Shown one piece after another: positions 56,600 through 64,000 of a stretch of DNA of 64,000 nucleotides. Position numbers and translations under genes: made by a program. The stretch spans positions 81,781,389-81,845,388 of the forward strand of contig NC_092808.1 of NCBI RefSeq assembly GCF_040954645.1, in the 5' to 3' direction. The notes beneath the pieces were generated by a model. It did no database searches, was not told the DNA's origin, and worked only from the letters and a program-made list of their open reading frames with translations. Numbering within the stretch: position 1 is the stretch's first letter; every line of letters begins with the position of its first letter. This stretch comes from Diabrotica undecimpunctata. Taxonomy: Eukaryota > Arthropoda > Insecta > Coleoptera > Chrysomelidae.

Positions 56600-59225
56600 G
56601 GCTCCCTTACTCATACCTATACGGCCAAGCCTACCTACAATAACCTGCTAACTCAGCTCGTCCCTGTCTCATCATAGTAACTACTTCCACTCTATTTAGT
56701 TCATTTCTACCCAACCACTTTAACCTAATCTGTTTCAACGCCGAACTTTTTCCCAAAAAATGTATCACATCTTCCCTTTTCTTCGTAATACATATTGAGC
56801 AAAACCTTCTGTCATCATTTCTGCCAGGTCGATTATTCAAATATAGAACTCCACATTTTAATTTGCACAGTCAGCAAATGTCCCCAAAATTTTCCATTTC
56901 CAGAAAATAATACATGTTACTGTTTTTTTTTTCACAGTTCTCTGTAGTGTCCACAAAAATTTGAGTCCAGTGCCCTAGTCAGTCTGACGCTGTATCTCCT
57001 CTTTTTTTTTATCATAATCTCAATCATACTAGGCCAGCTTCTTCCTTATTCACACCTTACCTCAATACCAAATTTTTCTCCCATGCTCATCCAATTTTTC
57101 CACCAGCCACAGCTTGCTCTTATCATTTCTTTTAAAAGATATTTTGGCAACCTATAATTCGAATATCCTAGTATTTTTTAACATATTTTTTATGTAAATT
57201 CATTGTATATAGGCTGACTCTAGCAATATCTGTCTCTAAATCTATCATAAAGTTAGGGCAATACCTTGGACAACAAACATGTTTTTATATAAAATCTTCT
57301 GATTATTTTCACCTCATCGTACTCAAAAAGACCCCATTCCTGAGATACATAAGTCAAAATTGATCTTACGACGGACTCATACACTGTTACTTTAGCCAAA
57401 AAGGGTATATCAGCCTTAGACACTAAACTACCCCAAGCTGTGTGAATCGCCACTTTTTCCAAACTATGGCGCTTTTTTAGATGAGCTTTAAACGACAACT
57501 TGGGTGTTACTACCATTCTCAAGTAATTATAGTTATTCACTACCTCTAATACTCGATTATTTAGTTTTCAAGATTCGCTAATCACACCACTTTCTCTTGT
57601 GAATACAATAATTTTGGATTTATCTAAATTTATTTTTAGATTCCACATCCTGCAGTATTTTTCCAGTTCATTAATCATCCACTGTAGCACCTTCGGATTG
57701 ATTGCCATCAATACCAAATCATCTGCATATAATAGAAGTCTTATATTCAAATTATTTATCTCCAAACCGTTTCCCAATGCTTCATGTAGGTCATTCAAGA
57801 AAAGCGCAAACATTAATGAACTTAAAAGACATCCCTGTTTGACTCCTACAATACAGTCAAACCATTCAGATATACCTTCCTTTGACCATACTGCCGATTT
57901 TGTATTCGCGAACATATATTTTAACACTTTTTAACAAATTCAGCACTTTAGTAGATAATTCCAAGTGACTCAACTTGTAAAAAGGGCCCGCCGATCAACT
58001 TTATCATAAGCAACACTAAAGTCCACAAAAAATGTATAAACATTTTTTACTCACCGTTCATGTTTGATTTTTACTATACCTGTAAGATTAAAAATGTGGC
58101 CTATAGTTGAATAGCCGGTTCTATATCCTGGCTGGAACTCATTTAAAATGTTATTATTTTGTACCCACGAGGTAAGTCTGGTTAAAGTCAATGCCGCAAG
58201 GAGTTTGGTTACTGCATTTAATAACCTAATACCTCGATAACTTTCTGCACGTTTCATGTTTCCTTTCTTATAAAGACGAAAAATTATTGCATCGTAAAGA
58301 CCCTGAGGAAAGTCTGGTATGACGAAAAAATTATTAGCAAGCCCAAGTTTGCTAACTTTGTTTACATTCCTCCTTTACCTTTAAAAGATTACATTCTTCC
58401 TTGTGTGCTGACTTTTTTATACATTGCTGTAGTAACTCTAAAGTTATCTCCCGTTGATTAGTCGACTCATTCGCCCTATTAATTTCACAAGACATTCTTC
58501 CTTTATATTTTTCTTAATCAGTTTGGGACCAAGCCACTTTAGGAAGCAGTGGCAAAACTTTACTAGTTTATCTCTGACTGCCGTCGTCGAAGGTAAATTA
58601 CAGTATTAGAGGCATATGGTTAGAATAATATTCAAAAATTATAAAAAAATTCAATATAACCAAATTAAAGTCGTCATGTAGCCCAATTACCTTTTTCCCA
58701 TGATGATTAATCAACTTATCTTTAGAAACTCTCCTTTCGTTCAAGCTTGTCCTTCTGTGTACTCCATCTTCATCAAGCTCATCACCTAGAATCCCTTTTT
58801 TCCCCAACCTTGCATTAAAATCACCTACAACTAAACTGTTTTCAACATTCTCATCTAATTTTCTACTAAAACCCTTTCAACGTTTTTATAACACTCCTCC
58901 CAGTACCCTTCAGGCCTCACATACACTGTAATAATGCTTACTTTTTCATCACCTACTTTTATATCTATAATCATTTGACCATCCACTTCAGTCAACTTAT
59001 GTTGTATCTTAACACCACACAACCACAGTCCAGTCGCTCTACCAAAATTGGAAAATCTTACAGCTGCCTGTGTATACAACTTATACGTATTATGAAAAAC
59101 CTTATCAGTAAATACAGTTTTTATATGCGTTTCACATAATAAAAATATTTCAAAGTTACTTACATATTTTAAAAATTCTATTTGATTAAGTTTTGATTTT
59201 AAACCTGCTATGTTGTACATTCATT
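56600..59225 (-). pseudogene. LINE with AP endonuclease, RT and CCHC knuckle, degenerate
   Basis: Minus strand, right to left. Endonuclease: MYNIAGLKSKLNQIEFLKYV (59220), FLLCETHI, IITVYVRPEGYWEECY, VVGDFNARLGKKG (58810), LINHHGKKVIGLHDDFNLVI. RT: ESYRGIRLLNAVTKLLAALT and NEFQPGYRTGYSTIGHIFNL (58250-58070), then DCIVGVKQGCLLSSLMFALF, LLLYADDLVLMA (about 57730). After it: NYNYLRMVVTPKLSFKAHLK, SILTYVSQEWGLFEYDEVK (57540-57300), and at the end CSICITKKREDVIHFLGKSS (56800) with a CCHC-like spacing (last Cys lost). The catalytic YADD and endonuclease DFN are preserved, yet frames change at least five times. The first Asp box of the RT (about 58000) is not readable. A single 5'-nearly-complete, dead copy. 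Confidence 0.85.
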
Positions 59226-59332
59226 GTTGTGTTTTCATTGTGTTCCAACTCTCATCACCAATAGTCATTCCATGTTCCATAATAAAAGTTAGTTAATACT
59301 GTACCATTATTTGATATGGCCTTATATCATCA

Positions 59333-59760
59333 TCATCATAATCAATCAGCCAATCGCATCCACTGCTGGACATAGGCCTCCCTAAGTTTTTTCCAGTGTT
59401 ATCTACATTGGGCCGCTTGTAGCCAGTGTCCCGCTACACGTTTTATATCATCGGTCCATCTAGTTGGTGGTCGTCCTCGGCTTCTTTTATAGTTTCTGGG
59501 CCTCCATTCCATAATACGTCTTGTCCACCGTCCATCTTGTGTTCTGGCTAAGTGCCCTGCCCAGTTTCACTTAAGCGTCGTGGTTTTTTCGATAATGTCT
59601 TGAGCTCCTGATCTTTGCCTGGTTTGTTGGTTTGTTATGTGGTCTTGAAGGCTCACGTTCAGCATTGCACGTTCCATGGCTCATTGTGTAACTCTGAGTT
59701 TATTCACAGATTTTTGCGTGAGTGTTAAAGTCTCTGCTCCATAAGTTTATACAGGCAAAA
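59333..59760 (-). pseudogene. LINE C-terminal fragment with GAT tail (copy 1)
   Basis: Minus strand: TYGAETLTLTQKSVNKLRVT (about 59750), AMERAMLNVSLQDHI, GRWTRRIMEWRPRNYKRSRG, RPPTRWTDDIKRV, then QQWMRLADLL-like end and a (GAT)n run (ATCATCATC at 59339 on the plus strand) as the 3' tail. It lacks everything up to the RT thumb. The fragment at 60070-60580 is a member of the same family. Confidence 0.8.
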
Positions 59761-60069
59761 CACATTGGTTATTAAGTCTTTATATAGGGAGAAATATATC
59801 GAGTGATACAGAGAGAACAAATATTAGGACCGAAATGACACAACATGCACCTAGTGCATAATAGAGCGATCTCTATCTCTTTGAAGGTAATTACAGAGAT
59901 TTATTTTTGGGTGCCAGAGAACTTATTGGGGGTTATTAGGGAATACACAGTGGTCTCTGTTTTTACCATCCATGCCGTCTACGGATCTTGTTCAATACGT
60001 AATAGTAAAGGTTAAGAATCCTACTATTTTATCTCTTCATTAAATTAAAAAACTAAAATTTTCTTCATT
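59761..60069. other. No gene recognised
   Basis: Unassigned DNA between two LINE 3' fragments of the same family. Confidence 0.35.
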
Positions 60070-60580
60070 ATATAAATATATATATATATATATCAGTCAA
60101 TCTTCGCTTATCCGCTGCTGGACATAGATCTCCCTCATAATTTTCCATTTTCCATCTGTTTCGATCTTGTGCCTCTTGCATCCAATTCCTATGACAACGT
60201 TTTAGATCGTCAGTCCAAGGTGTTGGTGGACGACCTATGCTTCGGTAGGCATCATCTCTTGGTCTCCATTCCAGTATCCGCTTTGTCCATCTATTATCTG
60301 TCATTCGAGCCACGTGAACTGCCCAGTACCATTTCAGTGTTGCTACTCTCTCTACTGCATCAGCCACTCCTGTTCTTTGTCGTAGCTGGCGATTTGTGTT
60401 GTAGTGAAACGCCCAACATAGCACGCTCCATCGCCCTTTGACACACACGGATCTTTTGAACTGTTCTTGTCATGGTCAGCGTTTCCGCACCGTAAGTTAA
60501 CACTGGCAAAACACACTGATTCAACAAAAACATGTAGTGTAAACTAAGCACACTACAAGGTGTGCATAGATGCATACTGT
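60070..60580 (-). pseudogene. LINE C-terminal fragment with TA tail (copy 2)
   Basis: Minus strand: LLNQCVLPVLTYGAETLTMT and QKIRVCQRAMERAMLGVSLQ (60540-60390), frame change, then LRQRTGVADAVERVATLKWY, RWTKRILEWRPRDDAYRSIG, RPPTPWTDDLKRCHRNWMQE, RNRWKMENYEGDLCPAADKR and RLTD, directly followed by a TA run (60070-60095). Same family as the fragment at 59333-59760 but with a TA rather than GAT tail. One frameshift near 60400. Confidence 0.85.
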
Positions 60581-60600
60581 ATGATGATGCATATATAGAT

Positions 60601-60660
60601 ACAGTGAAATTTCTCCATAACGGACACCAGCAGGGAAAAATAAGTGTCCGTTGTGTAGAG
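60601..60660 (+). mobile_element. pogo/Tigger-type transposon terminus
   Basis: CAGTGAAATTTCTCCATAACGGACACC with a near inverted AAGTGTCCGTTGTGTAGAG is the usual terminal and sub-terminal design of pogo/Tigger elements. I find no matching right end, so this is a one-sided relic. It lies 220 bases upstream of the unassigned gene relic at 60886, which may or may not be its cargo. Confidence 0.45.
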
Positions 60661-60885
60661 TTAACGCTTAATTAATTAAAATAAATAAGAGATTTCGATT
60701 TGCTTGATCTTTACTTATACATTTTCGTAAAAACAAATAAAATACTAATGTAAAAAAGTTATTACTTTTTAAAAAAATCATCAATTTTGGTTTGTTTTTT
60801 GTTTTAAACATTATTTTTTACAATTTCTGACTCAACATTTAAAATTACAATAAGTTCAACAAGTTCACGATATAAATGCTTCGAC

Positions 60886-62020
60886 GTGGTAAGTGAAGAA
60901 CAAAGAAAGAAAATCCTTCAGTCATTTAACGCAGTTTCTTCTCATAACGAACAAAATTCATATCTTGCTGGATTGATCACAGTACTTTCTGTAAGGCAAA
61001 GGAGACCACGCACAGATGAAATTACTGCTCGTTTTCATACTGCTAGTTTTGCTTATCGCGTTTGTGTTAACGGACAAGACATCCCAATTTGTTTAAAGGT
61101 ATTTTGTTCATTACATGGAATAACGAAAAACAAACTAACGTATATCAAACAATCCCTTACAGAAACTGTATAAGCCCCAATAGATGGTAGGGGAAAGCAT
61201 AGTTCCGGACACAGGAAGTTGCCAGATGTCACAAAACAATTGATACGGGATCACGTCGGAAGTTTCAAGGGTCGGCAAGGCCATTATAGTATTAAAAAAA
61301 TGAAAAAAAATTACCTGCCTGCAGAACCGAATGTAAAAAAAATGTATTCCCTATTTCGAGAAAAAAGTCCACATGTTCACGTGTCGTACGAAACGTAGAG
61401 GTGTATTTTTGTACAGGAGTTTAACATATCTTTCAGATATCCGCGCACCGATACTTGTACACTAGGCGACGAATTCCAGGCACAGCTGAAGATATTACAG
61501 CCTATGACGGACGCAGATAAAATAAAACAGTTATTCACATTGAACCATCTTCATAAACAAAAGGCGGAGGCATTCTATTCACGAAAAAGAGAAGCAAGAA
61601 GAACCAGCAGAGGAACAAAAAAATGGAAGCAATTTGTATTGATTGTATTGATTGAGCAATGTACACTTTTAATGTTTACGTCTTGTCGTCTGGTTAATCA
61701 ATGTTTTACTCTGAAAACGAGGGAATTGCCAAAAAAGATTCCAATGAGGTGGCATCATTTTTATTACATTTTATTAATAACTTTTTGAATGATGAGATTG
61801 AGGAGTTAAAAATTTTTTGTGACTTAGCTGGAGGACAAAACAATAATTTTACAATATTCTGATTAATACAGTATATAGTGAACAACAAAATCCATGGGCT
61901 TCGTGAAATAAAAACTACATATTCCATCCGTGGACATTCATACTTAGAGTGTGACAAAAATGTTGGACTGTGGAGTCTAAAAACGCCTTTTGAAGTAGGT
62001 ACCAAAAGAGTTTAGAGACA
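60886..62020 (+). pseudogene. Unassigned arthropod transposon-like protein, frameshifted
   Basis: Segments in changing frames: MVSEEQRKKILQSFNAVSSH, ARFHTASFAYRVCVNGQDIP and ICLKVFCSLHGITKNKLTYI (60886-61173); GRQGHYSIKKMKKNYLPAEP and VSYET (61200-61400); FRYPRTDTCTLGDEF and FTLNHLHKQKAEAFYSRKRE (61440-61640); ENEGIAKKDSNEVASFLLHF then FCDLAGGQNNNFTIF and SIRGHSYLECDKNVGL (61705-61985). I recall the same order (CxxCD..., H.LKAE.FY.RK, CD.CGGQNKN, RGHSYMECD) from a multi-copy protein family of arthropods and other invertebrates that has not been given a clear function; the repeated acidic blocks would suit a DDE-type nuclease, but this is a guess. At least four breaks, no intact copy here. Confidence 0.6.
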
Positions 62021-62197
62021 TGATCAAGACGTCCCGCCTGTGATATTTTTTTTTATTTCTTTATTTAACATCGGCGTCGATCTACTTCTGCGATTAAGAC
62101 TAATCACCGTCGCCCGGAGCACGCTTCCACCAACGGGAAAATTTTGACGAATGCCCTGGTGTTCCAACCAGAGGTAGGGATCTTTAACGAGCCATGT
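62021..62197. other. Unassigned, GC-richer strip
   Basis: 62070-62130 (CGGCGTCGATCTACTTCTGC, CACCGTCGCCCGGAGCACGC) stands out in composition. It may be the end of another repeat; no frame in it is convincing. Confidence 0.25.
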
Positions 62198-62378
62198 TAC
62201 AGTAAAACCTGTGCTAATGGCCACCTGTCAAAACCGGTCACTTGTACTAGCCGGCCAGTTTCAAAGTTTCCCAAACCAAAATTTGTGGACTACAAAACCT
62301 GGTATCAGCGACCACCTTTTTTATATCGGCCAATAGTTCTGTCATTTTTAGTGACCGTTATTGACAGGTTTTACTGTA
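62198..62378. mobile_element. 177-bp pogo-like MITE with TA target duplication
   Basis: CAGTAAAACCTGT at 62200-62212 and ACAGGTTTTACTG at 62364-62376 are exact 13-bp inverted ends, flanked by TA on both sides. Inside, ACCGGTCAC at 62236 and GTGACCGTTATT at 62351 are a second inverted pair. TA duplication and CAGT ends fit the Tc1/mariner-pogo superfamily. No coding capacity. Confidence 0.85.
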
Positions 62379-62764
62379 TTTATTATTACTTATCATTCAC
62401 AATAGAAATACTAATCAAAATAAAACCTTGAAAGCATTGACAATTTTCTGTTTCAGATGACTAAGCTGGTTCTTTCAATGGACAAATTGCAGTTAACAAG
62501 AATTTTCTAGATTTTTAAAGAGTGTAACACATTTTTCTAAATAAAAATAGTACAATGCCGTTCATTTATTTTTATAAAGAAATTTTGACTCCCGAATTTT
62601 TTTATACGTTTCAACGTAAGACACATTATTGTTTTGAAGTTCAATATGCGTTTTTCTCGGTTTAAGGAAATTTTGGCATATCTGGTTTTTTCATTCATTA
62701 CATTACATTCCCTGTAGTCTTCAGTTTTGATGTCATTTTTCCATAGCTACCTCTGGATTTTTTT

Positions 62765-63095
62765 GAACTGCAGAATATCTACAAGCATACGTTTGGTGGT
62801 AAAGATATTACCACTATAATTAAGCGAAACCGCCTGCAGTGGGCAGGACATGTAGCCCGGGCCCCTGAGTCAAATATGATAAAAAAGATTCTAACAGCGC
62901 AACCCGTAGGAATGAGAAGACGGGGTAGACCAAAGCTAAGGTGGATGTACGGGGTAACACAAGATGCCGAGAAGATCGGAGTCGGCAACTGGAAAATGCA
63001 AGCGAGGGACAGAATAGAATGGCGTAGAAAGCTTGAGAAGGTCGAGGCCCTCTAAGGGCTGTAGCACCAAGATGATGATGATGATGATGACCTCT
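62765..63095 (+). pseudogene. LINE C-terminal fragment with GAT tail
   Basis: The plus strand reads ITTIIKRNRLQWAGHVARAP, KKILTAQPVGMRRRGRPKLR, WMYGVTQDAEKIGVGNWKMQ and RDRIEWRRKLEKVEAL up to a stop at 63052-63054, then GATGATGATGATGATGATGA at 63070. This is the last 100 residues of a common insect LINE with its triplet tail. Upstream the reading is lost before the RT, so it is 5'-truncated. No stop lies inside the fragment. The spot 62400-62760 has no recognisable content. Confidence 0.85.
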
Positions 63096-63369
63096 GGATT
63101 TAACGTAATTATGAAAAAATCAACGTATGTTGACATAAGTGAATGCATAGACCGGTTTTAGTGATTTTTTTTTTATTGTTAAAAATAAACAAAAAAACCA
63201 AGGGTAAAGGTTTTAATAAATATTAATAAAAATGTGATATTAATTAACATGGGAACTTATAAAAACATGCAGAGTCTAATTTGTTTATGGTAATCGACTT
63301 AAACTGCAAATTTCATAGGTGGACCAATCCCACAGGTGATATGGGAAGGGGCTCGTAAGATTAGTAAAA

Positions 63370-63740
63370 GCAACAATGGACTCATCAACAGGAACTATCA
63401 GAGTACAAAATGAGCTCACTGAGAACTTTTCAATAGTCGAAGGATTAAAACAAGGAGACAGGCTGGCATCGACACGTTTTGACATGACTCTTCAATTTGT
63501 AATAAGACAGCTAAATATATTAAGAGGTAATCTCCTAACCAATAAATCAATAAAGATTTCCACCTATGCCGATGACATTAGCACCATGTCTGCAGAACAG
63601 AAGAAGCGGCAGAAATATATTCACAATTAAAAACAGCGACAGAAGAGATCGGAGTAGAAATAAATATTTAAAACACAAAACATCTAACAGAGGCAACAGT
63701 TGAGGGAAACAGACGCACAGTTTAATTAAAAAATAATTAT
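63370..63740 (+). pseudogene. LINE reverse-transcriptase palm fragment
   Basis: The frame 63376-63630 has VQNELTENFSIVEGLKQGDR, TRFDMTLQFVIRQLNILRGN and ISTYADDISTMSAEQ, with the catalytic ADD intact. A frame change near 63595 continues as EEIYSQLKTATEEIGVEINI-type text and TKHLTEATVEGN to about 63715. It contains the middle of the RT only, no first Asp box and no C-terminus. Sequence beyond 63740 to the window edge is A+T-rich; I see no gene in it, although a diverged continuation is possible. Confidence 0.8.
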
Positions 63741-64000
63741 CCAAAAATGGAGATTATACATCAATATATATTTAAAATTGGAAGATATCAAGAAGTATTT
63801 CGAATTCTTAAAATTCAGCATTATATAAGAACAAAAATGTTAAAGATTTTTACTTTAAACTTTTTTTGTTAAGACAAATATAAGGAATATTCGGGCTTCA
63901 GTAGTTATTGACATGGATAGGAAAGAATAAAACACACGTTCAGAAAAGCAGGAACAAAGTACAAAAGACCGTAAAAGATATGAATGCACCGAATGCAACA

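Noticed and set aside
62024..62224. Minus-strand 66-codon frame
   Set aside because: It covers a GC-richer strip and one end of the pogo-like MITE; no recognisable domain.

Overview
This window is A+T-rich eukaryotic DNA packed with transposable-element remains. The mix (R1-type, RTE-type and Jockey-type LINEs, a LINE with a restriction-like endonuclease, Penelope-like elements, BEL/Pao and Ty3/Gypsy elements, piggyBac and mariner-family transposons, many long TA microsatellites) points to an arthropod, most likely an insect; I cannot name the species. I see no host protein-coding gene, rRNA or tRNA that I can support. Nearly every coding stretch is a fragment or carries frameshifts, stops or deletions. 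The longest open frames are an RTE-type reverse transcriptase (6738-8978), a Gypsy protease-RT frame (35964-37358) and a Penelope-like RT plus GIY-YIG frame (20057-21304).

Layout. 1-4.1 kb: Jockey-like, R1-like and RTE-like LINE fragments. 4.5-5.4 kb: TA tracts and a Penelope terminal repeat. 6.2-9.0 kb: a MITE remnant joined to a 5'-truncated RTE element. 9.2-12.6 kb: hairpin elements and a decayed mariner-family transposon. 12.9-14.6 kb (minus strand): remains of a LINE whose presumed 5' leader holds nine spaced hairpins with compensating base changes. 15-18.5 kb: a 325-bp tandem duplication, a LINE 3' end and Penelope family A. 18.9-21.7 kb: Penelope family B as two outward-facing copies, a 1-kb nearly identical inverted repeat. 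21.8-26.1 kb (minus): BEL/Pao pol and gag with one LTR. 26.2-32.6 kb: three LINE fragments and a 660-bp foldback element. 33.5-40.8 kb (minus): a young Ty3/Gypsy element with both LTRs but no RNase H or integrase; its 3' LTR carries a perfect 196-bp inverted repeat that looks like two Penelope termini. 41.0-42.4 kb: a probable solo LTR. 43-44.8 kb: a 120-bp satellite interrupted by an RTE 3' end. 45.4-47.9 kb: two piggyBac fragments, one split by a hairpin MITE, and a related MITE. 49.2-50.4 kb: a solo LTR with an intact 4-bp target duplication. 51.6 kb: a mariner fragment. 53.2-56.5 kb: the RLE-type LINE and a duplicate of its 3' end. 56.6-60.6 kb (minus): three LINE fragments. 60.6-64 kb: a decayed protein of an unassigned transposon-like family, a pogo-type MITE and two LINE fragments.

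The pieces form a layered record of nested insertions. LINE 3' ends carry TA or GAT tails, and Penelope-type termini and both Gypsy-type LTRs abut or lie in TA tracts. The most unusual items are the covarying hairpin array at 13.3-14.1 kb, the shared box-stem-box (hammerhead-like) layout of several Penelope-type termini, and the perfect palindrome at 33.7-34.1 kb.
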